Positions 21,750 to 33,943 of a stretch of DNA of 64,000 bases are shown here, piece after piece (position 1 is the first letter of the stretch; each line of letters opens with the position of its first letter). Below the pieces are notes generated by a model that was not told the DNA's origin, searched no databases, and saw only the letters and a list, made by a program, of their open reading frames with translations. The stretch spans positions 65,042 to 129,041 of the forward strand of contig PDUO01000056.1 in NCBI GenBank assembly GCA_003008705.1, in the 5' to 3' direction. This stretch comes from Pezicula radicicola (lineage: Eukaryota > Ascomycota > Leotiomycetes > Helotiales > Dermateaceae). A program made the position numbers and the translations under genes.

Positions 21750-23348
21750 CTATTCATCATCATCATCGTCGTCATCTTCGAGAATCGATTCGACAATGAG
21801 ATTTCCACTCTTGCCGACCTTTTGCCCGATTGATCCTCCTTCCTCGATCGAATATACAACTCTTGGTAATGTGGAGACGAGTCTGAAGTCGTATTTATGT
21901 TCGTACTCTTCTGGTTGGGTGGCCTTTTCTGTGCCTGTGCTTGCTTCGCCCTCCTTCACAAGATCGTAGCATTCGACAAAGGCATACAGCTCTTCGATGC
22001 TCGCGTCGCCAGCGAATCTCCTCGTGATTCTTGCTGCCTCCGGCATTTTCAATGCTATCCGTACGACGTCCTTGGAATCCAGACTGGGCTCGGGAGCAAT
22101 CTGTCTCGCCCTCCATAACCTCCACTGCTCGCGTTTTTCTTTTAATGCCTCTGCGGCCGCAGCTTCTTCCAGTGCCCTCTTCTCTTCCGCCGCAGCTGCA
22201 GCCTCCGCCTCCTTTCGTAACCTTGCGCGTTCCCTGTCTTGTGCTAATGAACGCTCGTAGGCTGAATTTTGCTCATCTCGTAATGATCTCTCAAACTGTT
22301 GAGCTGACCTTGTCGCACGCACAGCGGCCAATTGCTCGGAATGCGCGGCTATGCCAGACTGAAGCTTCGCAATGTATGCAGCTGGAGGGGTCGGGCCTGT
22401 TATGCGTGATATAACAGACATTGAGGTCGAACCTTGTTGGGGAGTATGAGTGATTAGAGCTGTAAATGGGAATTTGGTGCACCGGAGTGCCGTCGAGACC
22501 TGGTATGCTTCGGAGTCTCGAACATCTCCTACCCAGAGGATAATGTTGTTTGCGGGGTCGTTCAGGAATGCTACAACTTCGGCAGAAAGGAGCGTTTCGC
22601 GAGTAAAGGAGGAGGTATCATCGTGTTCAGGAGAGGTCAAAATGATGGCCAAGAACTTGAGATCCTTCTTTGCCAGATCCAGAGCTTGTGCGTAACCTCC
22701 ATCGTAGAAGGGAAGCGAGCTTTCCCCGTATTCCTCTTCAAATTCCCGCTTGAACCGCGCTGCTGAATCGCGCGGCTTCAACGGTTTGCGCCCTATTGTG
22801 TTTGTCCTTCTCGTCGTTCCAGTTGTCGGACTGGGTCGAAGTATGCGTGGTAGGAAAGGGAAAAGGTAGCTAAGTAGGCTGAAAGACGCCGAGAAGACCT
22901 TGTAAAGGATGCTGAAGGGAGTAAAGAGGAGGGAGAGGAGGAACGGAGGGCGGATAAGGGCTTGGTCGTCTGGTTGTGGGACTATTCGAGGCGCAGCGTC
23001 TGGGCGATTTTGTGATCGGGGGGAGCTCGCAGAACTGTTTAAAAGACTCTGCTGAAGGTTTTCTTGTCGCGCAGCTCGTGGAGGGGGTACGTTCTGCGCC
23101 GCAAGAGCCTCTGCAACAAGATCAGGGCCCTCGCCGTCGAAGAACTTGCTGATTGCAATCTGAGTTGGCTTAGCAGGGACACAGTATCACGAATCCAGGA
23201 TCTTCCGGCTAACCTCTACATTCCATTGCGATCTCTGCAAAAGTGGGATCGCAGCTGTCGGGTCTTGGTCTGTGACTTGGATGTATTGCTGCAATGCTTG
23301 CTGTTGCGACTCGGTGAGCTGGCTGATGTCGACCTGGGGGTTTGCCAT
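21750..23348 (-). CDS. UBX2: UBA-UAS-UBX domain membrane protein (Ubx2/FAF2-like, ER-associated degradation)
   Basis: Exons 23348-23214 and 23159-21750, with a 54-bp phase-0 intron (GTTAGC donor), give 514 residues. Domain order is UBA (residues about 8-55, ISQLTESQQQALQQYIQVT and WNVEIAISKFF), a hydrophobic hairpin at 117-148, UAS thioredoxin-like (about 172-300), an Ala/Glu-rich coiled coil (about 325-390), UBX (about 410-500, with VVRIALKMPEAARITRRF and LVSTLPRVVYS), and an acidic tail of Asp. This is the architecture of Ubx2 in yeast and FAF2/UBXD8 in animals. These insert in the ER or lipid-droplet membrane, bind ubiquitinated clients through UBA and recruit Cdc48/p97 through UBX. The usual FPR-type UBX loop appears as LPR, a conservative variant. 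Start is the first ATG of the UBA exon. Confidence 0.9.
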
Positions 23349-24185
23349 GGTGGTGCCCTGGGACAAAGAGCGAGTTATTGGCGCATAATCTGGAGAAAAG
23401 AAAGGGGCTTTGGGGGGTTTAGTTGTGCTTTGTAGATGTGTTTGAGACTAAGAATAAAGGGGACAAAGAAGGCATTCCTAAAGTCCAGACTGGAGGAGGT
23501 GTCATTAGCCTTGGCTTATCGAGAAGCTACTGTAGCTACTGTAAAGAAAGCTAGGTACTGTAATAGTACCGGTAGTAGTACGGCGTACGAGTAGCGACAG
23601 ACAGCACAGGACAGCACAGTAGTACGAAGTAATCGTTAGCACCATGCGCCAAGAATACAAGCGGCCGACCCGCATAATACGTACTGTGTGGTGTCAACCC
23701 AGTCCCAGTCCCAGTCCAGCGAGCCCAGTAGCCCAGTAATTTAGTCCAGTAGTAACGTCAATCCCGAATCCGCGTCCTCGAAAGCTGTCCGTCGTCGCTC
23801 TCCCATCAGCCTCGTTCGCTCCAACCGTGGTGTTGTTGTGAGGCCACCAAATCCAAATCTAAAATCATTTCTATTCTATTTGCATCTACGCATACATATC
23901 ATCTCGTCACCGTCCATCCTTCGATGGGCCAGCCCCGTGCAATTGCTACCACTGCTTGGGAAATGTCCGCCAGAGTCAAGTAAGTTGGCCGTCCTTGTTC
24001 GAGAGTGCCTCTCTGTCGACTCCAATCACCCCCCGATCTTTCTCTCTTCCCACGCGAAAAGGCGCATGGCCACTGCATGGCTTGTATAGCACATCTTTGA
24101 GGGACACAGGTTAATTCTACTGGCACCGTCACAGGCTTCGTAACGCGTTATCGGGGTGTGGCAGATAGTCGGACGCACGAATACA
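23349..24185. promoter_or_regulatory. Divergent intergenic region between UBX2 and PAN3
   Basis: 837 bp between the two starts, with short tandem-like CCAGT repeats at about 23696-23745 and CT-rich stretches. No ORF with a recognisable domain. Confidence 0.45.
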
Positions 24186-27100
24186 ATGGCGGCGACGAGA
24201 TACTCTCCGCCGGAAGTGCGCAAGCCCATGAGCTCTCCGCGACCAAGAGGACGTGGTATGTGGAATGCGATAGATATGATGTTCTGGGTGGGAGCGGTGC
24301 TGATGCATACCCAGAGAGCTCCAAAGACACCTTGTGCCGAAATGTCTTGATATACGGCCATTGCCGCTACGAAGATCAAGGCTGTGCCTTTAATCATGAT
24401 CCCAATAAACCTATTGCGTCACAACCAGAAGTGTAAGTGTATTTCCCCCTACGCGTTGTGACAAGTTGCAATTCCACGCCCAAGTCGCCAATATATAGTG
24501 GAATAACGAACACCATTCGAGCCCAACTAGACAATGGGAATATGTGGATCTGGTGCATTTTTCTTGGGTACATACTTTCGGAGTCCTGGATATACTCTGC
24601 TGAATGGGAAAGGACGAAGACATTTGCATGACAATGATGTCTCTTGAAGAAAGAGCCTTGGGATCTACAGTGGCCAAGCGTGCATTAAGACTATGTGGTG
24701 GTTCTTACATCTGGGGGTCATTTCAATACGCACTGAGAGTTGTAATACTCCATTGTTTCGCCAGAGGTCCTATACCATGATCATGGCAAGCCAGGACGTG
24801 ATTGAAGTCCATCTGCATGGCTCGCCGTGAATGGGAACCAGCCTGCCGTTTGATGCCCGAGAGACAGTTGCAACATAGGAGGCAGGAACGGAGGGCGTGA
24901 AATATGTCATGCTATTTTCCACTTAAAAGTGGAAGGAACTCATAAAGGATAGTGAGGATCCACAGAGTTCAAACGACTCTTAAACCCTTATGATTTGTTG
25001 TTCAGCACCACCAACGAAGCAATATGAGTTCCGGAAAGAAGAAGTCAAAGCCGCTTGTTGCGGGCATCGTGAACACCAGAACTCCGACAAAGAATCCAAG
25101 GGTACCATCTCCTCCGACTACCAACTATTATGGCCCAGATTTCCCATGTACGGGCTATAAGGACTCGCCTCCTCCTCCTCCTCTTTCAACATCGTTTGCA
25201 AGAGCTGTCTCCGGCGAGACGAAGAATAGCGGGGAACAGTCTCCGTTAGCCTCTTTTGCAGAAAGCCTGCCAGATGATGGTCCAAAAGCTACTACGCCTC
25301 CTCCACTGAATGATCGCTTCTCAAGAGTTGCTGCTGGCATAGAGGACAAGAGCGGGGAAGTTCCAACGTTGGATATTTCTATGGATAACATGCCAGATGG
25401 TGGTAAAAAAGATCCCATTACGCCTCCTCCAATCAATGATCACCTCTCGAGAGTTGTTTCTGGCGGAACGAAGAAGAGCAAAAAACTTCCTGCATGGGAC
25501 CCCTTTTCGGACACCTTGGGAAATAATACTCTGAAAGACTGGTCCCCGTCTCTTCTGACTAGTAAAACCAAGGAATATTATTCGGCAGCGACTCCGTCAA
25601 ATAGTCCTCTAGATAATAGCCCAACAGACTCACCCTCGCCTCCGATTAATCCTGCCCTTTCAAGAGCTGTTTTGGGCCGGAGCGTTACTAACCCTGCTCG
25701 AAATACTAAGAAAATACCTCTTGCTAATGTTTCCACTGCTAGATCAAAGAAAGGGCTAAGTGTAGACTCCCCATCCTTTACACCGGCGACCTTGCCAGCA
25801 CCCACTGGAAAAACAATACCATCTCAAGCCGTAAACGCTCCATCTTTCACACCTCGCAGCCAGGGCACTCCCACACCTGGTGCACAATCCATCACTCAGT
25901 CAGCAACCTTGAATCCCTCTCAGTTTAAGGAATTCAAACCTCAAAGCGACTACGCGAGCCATGTTTCCTCAAACGGCACAGGCTCTGAACCACAGATATC
26001 CTTTGATCTCTATAATAGTCATTCCGCCGTAACCCCTTATACTAACGACCCATATTTCGGTGACAATAGCCACGTAGCTAACAATGGTGCTGGTGGCTAC
26101 TTTACTGGACCCAGTGGCTACGCTGCAAATGTTCAACCTGTAAGAACCCCTTATCACTTCATCTTCTTTGGTTACTTTGCCCGGAGAGCTCGAGACTCGG
26201 GAGTCCCTAGAGTCGATATCAGTTGCTGACGTCCATAGCTTCAACATCATCTCTATGCGCCAGTTGGCCCCCACCGAACAGATATCCAACCCTATCAACG
26301 CCATGCCCATGATTTCTTCATGGATGAGGGACTCCGGGAAGAACTGCAGAGAAAGTCGGAAGCGTCTCTCCAGGTGATGCCTAGTATGGACACACATTTC
26401 CTCCATATGGATTGCACTAATAATCTTAGATTCTTCAATCCAACTTCCAACTGTTGATGTCTACCATACTTTAGTTGCACTCGATACAAATCATCAGGAC
26501 TCCAATCACCAGAAGTTATTAGTGCTTGGCGGTTATCCAAGCTGGGTCTACAAAGCCATATCTAGCAAGGATGGTAAGATATACTGCTTGCGCAGGTTGA
26601 AAGGTATGCCATGAAAACTTTGAACCCCAGCAGAGCGAAACCTAATTCACGTGCAGGTTTCAAATTAACGAATCCAAGCGCGATGCAAGCGGTCGTCGAC
26701 TGGCAGCGAGTGAACAACGGAGCAGTTGTGAACGTTCATAAGACGTTCACTACAAGCGTCTTTGGCGATAGTTCCCTCATCTTCGTTACTGATTATCATC
26801 CTCTTTCAAAGACCTTGATCGAGCACCATTCTGCCGGCACGAGTCGATTCGGGTCGCAACGGAGCCAGACGCTTGTGCCAGAACAGGATATATGGGGTTA
26901 TGTCGTCCAAATTGCATCTGCAATGAAATCAATCCACCAAGCCAATTTGGCTGTCAGATGTATGGACGCAAGCAAGATTCTTGTCACTAGCAAAAATCGT
27001 ATTCGACTTAACGCTTGTTCTATGCTCGACGTAGTTCAGTTTAATCCTCAGCGGTCTTTGGCAGAGTTACAACAAGAGGACTTCACAAATTTCGGGGAGC

Positions 27101-27702
27101 TCATTCTGCGGGTCGCTACCAACACCCTCTCTTCACGAACGGCATGGACCGCAGCTCAGACACAAGCACTGATAGACCAGATGGCGCGCAGTTACTCTAT
27201 AGAGCTGGTCGACACTTGCAAGTACCTGTTGGGTAAACAGCCGAAAGACCTCAATGAATTTCTTCGTGGGATTCATGGGCACACGATGGATGTATACAAC
27301 AGCTTAATGCATGCCGAGGACACTTGTACGTCGGAGCTACGCCGCGAATTGGAGAACGGACGAATCGCTAGGCTCCTGATGAAGCTTGGTACCATCAACG
27401 AACGGCCTGAATATGAAGGGCAGCTGGCCTGGTCTGAACTTGGGGGAAGATATCAACTTAAATTGTTCCGCGACTACGTCTTCCACCAAGTTGATAGCAA
27501 TGGTAATGCAGTGGTAGACATGGGACACATTTTAACACAGCTCAACCGACTGGATGCAGGTTCGGACCAGAAAATCCGACTGGTATCCCGAGATGAGAGC
27601 GCGGAGTGGATTGTTACATACAAAGAATTAAAGAAAGAGGTCGAGGCTGCCTTTGGTGAACTCACCAAGCAGGCGTCGAACAGAGGAGGCAGGGGATTTT
27701 AA
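24186..27702 (+). CDS. PAN3: PAN2-PAN3 deadenylation complex subunit PAN3, with an unusual internal insertion
   Basis: Exons 24186-24255, 24315 to about 24430, about 25006-26139, 26239-26383, 26430-26603 and 26657-27702 give about 894 residues if joined as shown. Exon 2 has the CCCH finger (CRNVLIYGHCRYEDQGCAFNH). After 25740 come DSPSFTPATLPA, then HHLYAPVGPHR, ALDTNHQ, the pseudokinase region and the C-terminal knob GRYQLKLFRDYVFHQ, all standard PAN3. The protein scaffolds Pan2, binds poly(A) and Pab1 and starts mRNA poly(A) trimming in the cytoplasm. Odd feature: between the finger and DSPSFTP lie a roughly 575-bp intron-like stretch and about 230 Pro-rich codons containing three or four copies of a PPPxxDxxSRVxxG unit. 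Most fungal PAN3 proteins are near 650 residues. The 24430-25006 junction is the least certain part. Confidence 0.88.
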
Positions 27703-28659
27703 AGAGATGCGCATTGAGTCTTGGATATTAGCAGCATGTGGGATGTGTGCTCCCTGAGAAGAGTCCCAGTGCTTGAGAAGCGACGCGTCGAAAGTAGAAA
27801 AGAAAGCAGAGATTTTTCTGCAAAACGAGTATGTCTTGAACGAGGAAGAAAGAGTATGACTTGAGAGGGGAGCAGTAAGCCGCTAGTTTTCCAGTAGAAA
27901 ATAAAAACATTCAAAAATAAATGACAAGTTTTGCAATAACTGTGTTGGTGGATCCAGGACGGGGTGGGGGGAGGTTGCGCTTGCAATCTAGTTCCTAGAA
28001 ATGAGTACTGTCGGCGATGATACATAGTAGGTGCTAATAATGACTGATACTGGTATATCCTATTTTTAAAAGTGCTGCTTCAGACTTGGAATGAATTGTG
28101 CTGGCGGTGGTGAAGTTGACTCAGACCGAAGACCGTGTGAATGTTCGTCCTTGAAGGATGAACGCGGCGAGACACGTGATAGCGGGGTCATCAAATCACA
28201 TGATGTCATAAAAACACCGAAAAAGGGTCGACTCAAGCAGGATGGACGGATGCGTAAAATTTTGCAGAACATCTCAGCTGTGACTGGGCGTCATTCTGGG
28301 AAAAAGTGGTGCTGAGTTTCCTTGGATTGCCGCCATCACCGTTGGCAATTTTGCAAAAATTCAGTCTGACGTGGTGGGGTATCTTGCCTCAAGCCCTACT
28401 AGCGTAGTTTAGCGCCCCGCACTAACACCCGAGCGCCTACATATTGAAAATCTTCCCTCGAACTTCTTCCAAACCTCGTCCACACATACCTTGATTCGAG
28501 CAATCATACTGTGTAGTGAGTACCAACCCATCGCGCCTCATCTGCGCAATCCCATCTTCTCTGAACATCACTGACAGCTCCCTTGTGCAACAGCTCAACT
28601 TACCTTTCGAAAGAAAAACCAAAAACACACAAACCGTTACACATTCCAATACCGCAAAC
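27703..28659. promoter_or_regulatory. PAN3 3' flank and TEF1 promoter
   Basis: 957 bp without a gene. The last 230 bp before the TEF1 start are pyrimidine-rich, as usual for strongly expressed fungal housekeeping genes, and end in an A-rich leader just before ATG. Confidence 0.5.
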
Positions 28660-30714
<2,055 letters not shown>

Positions 30715-31305
30715 ATATTTGTGCGTATGGGAAGGAAAAGCATGGGGTCATGGTTGTTTTTGGGCATCGGTCAGTCATATCTGACTGGATGCCTCTTCTT
30801 TCATGCCTTCTTGTATCTCTGACATATGCCTCTTCTTCTACTTCTGTTTTCACAATCACCGAAGGCTATTGTCTGCATGGATAATGGGATCGTCCCCTTC
30901 CCTTTGTCATTTGAATTTGGGTCTGGGCGAAGATCTTTCGTGCTTATAAGGTACATTGGCAATAGAGCGTTTCTAGAAAACTTTCATCCTACTCCTCTTT
31001 GATTGTGATGCTCGTCTTTAAATGCCTCTTCAATTCAACCCCATGTGACCTCGCCGCCACCGCCAATTCTAGTTTACTCAATATCTTTGAACTATTAGGA
31101 CCTTAGGTTAAGGTAACCTACTCGGTAATATCTTAATATCTAGGAATTTATTCCCTTCTACTATAAGCTTATTTTACTGTAATTATATAAAACCTTATTC
31201 CTCCTAGACCTCTATAATTATCGGCTATATATACTATACCCTACTAGGTACTAGTATATAAATTATACATTATATATATAGATGGTACTATAATTCTTCC
31301 GGGGC
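30715..31305. other. TEF1 3' flank and AT-rich tract
   Basis: 30715-30954 is the TEF1 3' UTR/terminator region and the unmutated source of the copy at 32767. From 31080 the DNA is very AT-rich and gene-free, with the look of RIP-mutated sequence. Confidence 0.6.
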
Positions 31306-31635
31306 CTATGATGTATATACTGAAAGCCACCCAGTATATATCGCTTCCACTATGTATACTATCTTACGAGCCATCAATATGTCGTCTTTGTCACTATCTT
31401 CCAAATCCACGTCTTTAATAATAACCATATCGAAAAAATGTCCAACTCGAGGCACATTATCCTGCCGCATCAAATTGTAGTGATAGACCATTTGCTGGCG
31501 ATCGTCCTGGGTAAATGCCCGCTCATGCTCGCTGCGTCTGCGTTTCATACCGCCTTGAGAGGAGGAAGCGCACCCCACATACAAGTGGTTATGGTGGTTA
31601 TCGATTAGAGGCCGGATTATATAGATATTGTCCAT
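31306..31635 (-). CDS. Small repeated ORF with GIY-YIG-like motifs
   Basis: 109 residues, ATG at 31635. It begins MDNIYIIRPL and continues with HLYVGCAS, KRRRSEHERAF and a late IVEAIYTGW. The order I-Y-I, about 12 residues, Y-V-G, then R/H and a late Glu is that of the GIY-YIG nuclease fold (strand, strand, helix with Arg, His, then metal-binding Glu). I infer the fold from this motif order alone. The 3' part of the gene is repeated at 49214-49355, so the unit is multi-copy. Its start and 5' leader are shared with the next gene upstream (31821-32397). Confidence 0.45.
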   Translation of the reverse strand: MDNIYIIRPLIDNHHNHLYVGCASSSQGGMKRRRSEHERAFTQDDRQQMVYHYNLMRQDNVPRVGHFFDMVIIKDVDLEDSDKDDILMARKIVYIVEAIYTGWLSVYTS

Positions 31636-31669
31636 TTTAACAACTACGAGTGAAGATTGAGAATCGATT
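31628..31669 (-). repeat. Shared leader, copy 1
   Basis: About 42 bp spanning the start codon and leader of the GIY-YIG-like ORF, nearly identical (two differences) to 32390-32431 at the start of the neighbouring gene. The core reads TTAACAACTNNGAGTGAAGA on the plus strand. Confidence 0.9.
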
Positions 31670-31820
31670 AAGGCCTAGATGATAATAGCAAATAAAGCAA
31701 TGTCCATCGCCCTCCCCGCACCTAAAAGACTCAAGCAATCAAAAGGATATATTAAAGGATATTAGTAGACTTTTCCGACAAAGCACTCTTTTTAGCTCTG
31801 TTCTTTGCCTCGCGCTTCTT

Positions 31821-32397
31821 TCAATCCTTCTCACGCTTCCTCGCGTTTCTCTCCTGTCGTTTTCTCTCTCGAGTAGTATCGTCCATGCTTGCCATGTGTT
31901 TCTCATACGATGTCATTCTACCCTGCTCCTTTGCTTTCCTGTTCCTCTCCACCTGGCTGTTATTTCTCTGATCCTGCCGCTTCCTGCGAGCATCATCATC
32001 CAACTTTGCCATTTCCCTGTCATACTTTGTCATCTCGCCTCTTATTCTAGCCTCTTCGTCTGCTGCTCTTGCGGCCATACACTCCTAGGATAATTAGTAA
32101 CAGGACATGGTAAAGCAGAAATTGCCTATAATGTAACTTACCAGCTCGCTTTGTGTCAGTCCAGGAGAGTGAGTATAATTGGGCCAAAGTTGGCGGCTTT
32201 TCCTGATTCAGGAGATCTTTGAATTCGGATACTGTATGCTTACTGATCTCAAGGCACCACTCCTCGGGCGTCCTCTCTAGTAAATAATCTCCCCATTGCT
32301 CTGTCATGTATGTGGCCATGACAGACTCGAACACTTCGCCCAGTCGGTCATAGTATAGGGCATATTCATTATCTGCCTCAATTTCAACGTTGTCCAT
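31821..32397 (-). CDS. Repeated gene: helical N-terminal ORF plus basic coiled-coil ORF
   Basis: The first ORF (32397 downwards) starts MDNVEIEADNEYALYYDRL and runs to a good donor at 32141 (GTAAGT). A 57-bp intron would end at 32085. The second ORF (32078-31821) is highly charged and holds two copies of a 33-residue-type unit, MTKYDREMAKLDDDARRKRQ and MTSYEKHMASMDDTTRERKR. Joining across the intron puts the two ORFs one base out of frame, so either they are separate products or the gene has a small frameshift. A RIP-mutated copy of the second ORF is at 37375-37650. Composition suggests a nucleic-acid-binding coiled coil, by inference only. Confidence 0.45.
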
Positions 32398-32431
32398 TTT
32401 AACAACTGTGAGTGAAGATTGAGAATCGATT
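32390..32431 (-). repeat. Shared leader, copy 2
   Basis: Second copy of the leader described at 31628-31669, covering the start codon of the coiled-coil gene. Confidence 0.9.
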
Positions 32432-32539
32432 CAGTGAAGATGGTAGACGTAGAAGTAGAGGTGTATACGGAAGGTTGAAGATTGGAGGTTTAAGGCGGAA
32501 GGCCCAAAATGTCGACTACCATTTGGGAGGAAGGAGCGG
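32432..32539. other. Upstream DNA of the repeated unit
   Basis: Purine-rich, no ORF. It ends at the target-site duplication AGCGG of the solo LTR. Confidence 0.4.
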
Positions 32540-32706
32540 TGTTGTGAAACAAGCACACGAATAGGAAACAATGAATGTACTTCAATTGGTTCTATTCTGT
32601 GGGTGCTATCGTCTCTGTGGAAGAAGAAGAAGAAGAAGAGAGAGAAAGAGCAAGAAGAGAAGCTCTAGTAGTGGCAGGCTAGTACTAGTGCACACGTGAC
32701 CTAACA
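32540..32706 (+). mobile_element. Solo LTR with perfect 5-bp target-site duplication
   Basis: 167 bp beginning TGTTGTGAAACAAGC and ending GTGACCTAACA, with inverted TGTTG/CAACA-type ends, a central GAAGAA microsatellite, and AGCGG directly on both sides (32535-32539 and 32707-32711). Related copies lie at 48776-48948, 49373-49421 and 49671-49836. It is left by recombination between the LTRs of a retrotransposon. Confidence 0.9.
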
Positions 32707-32766
32707 AGCGGCCATCTTCCTCCCTGGCCACCACCTAGTTTTCTCCATACACTGTCAATTACTGGA

Positions 32767-33018
32767 GAAGTAAATATTTGTGCGTATAGGAAGGGAAAGC
32801 TTAGGGTTATAGTTGTTTTTAGGTATTAGTTAGTTATATCTGACTGGATACCTCTTCTTTTATACCTTCTTATATCTCTAATATATAATACCTCTTCTTC
32901 TACTTCTGTTTTTATAATTACTGAAGGCTATTATCTATATAGATAATATAGGATTATCCCCTTCCCTTTATTATTTAAATTTAGGCCTAGGCGAAGATAT
33001 TTTATACTTATAAGGTAC
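32767..33018 (+). repeat. RIP-mutated duplicate of the TEF1 stop codon and 3' flank
   Basis: Aligns with 30708-30954 over its whole length, starting GAAGTAAATATTTGTGCGTA in both. By eye the differences are almost all C-to-T or G-to-A in this copy, mainly CA/TG to TA, with only a few other substitutions and short insertions. The original next to TEF1 is unmutated. Confidence 0.9.
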
Positions 33019-33943
33019 GTAATTTGTTATGGTGTGCTGGTAAACTACACTGAGAGTGCTGGAAGTGTTGGTAACCTAGTTGATCTGAGTAACCTAGTTG
33101 AACCAAGAACACCGGCTATCGGTTTAGAGGTCGATCCTCAAGTTTTGATAAACACCCCCACTAATGATAAAGGACTCATCGCCGTGAATAATCTTCTTTA
33201 GTCCAATATAAAATGGGATTTATTTGAGCAGTAAATTAATAGCTGAGATCGTTATTGATAAGTACTTTTTTGATGTAGGTTTCATGAAGATATATTTTAG
33301 AGACAAGAGGTGGCCAAGTCAGATAAACAGCAACCTTGCAGCAACTACATCTTGGCGTGTACAAACCCCGGTACGAAGTACTGGATCGAACATTCTCCGG
33401 ATACCGGGGAAACGCACAATTACCCCCGAACAAGTGTCAGAATTCGAGTGGGATTTTAGCCTTTGTCCTCTTATAGTTTGCGGGTGGGTAAAGGAAATAC
33501 AAACTCCCTGTAATAGCCTTATATTAACCTTTACACTTCGGAAAAAGGCCCTAGAGTTAGATTATTTTTGTTCCACTTAGTATTACCAAATTATATATCA
33601 CATATACTACAGTTATCTAGTTAGGAAATGGGCAAATAACTCCAACTAGACAAGCCGTATCGCCTACGCCTTAGTCCTTATCTTCTTCCGTCGAACCCAT
33701 TATAACCATAGATGCCGCACGCCAATTATAACTTAGAATCCGTATGTGCTATTAGTAGGGCCTATAAGCGCTCAACTCGAGTGATCCGTGATTCCTCCCT
33801 CGACCCAAATATTGAATGCTATTGCCGCCTACGTTAGGGAACGTTTAGTCTATATTGCTTGCACCTCCCATGCGAACTCACTAACTTCAGGCGACAGCCC
33901 GTGGTCCCCACTACTGCAATCAGAACAGATGATGGACATGATT
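33019..33943. other. Spacer with two units of the 18-bp repeat
   Basis: Units of the GAGTAACC type lie at about 33068-33110. A 118-codon plus-strand ORF at 33224-33580 has no features I trust. No gene is supported. Confidence 0.5.

Noticed and set aside
33224..33580. Plus-strand 118-codon ORF between repeats
   Set aside because: No domain, lies in repeat-rich DNA, and codon use is not gene-like.
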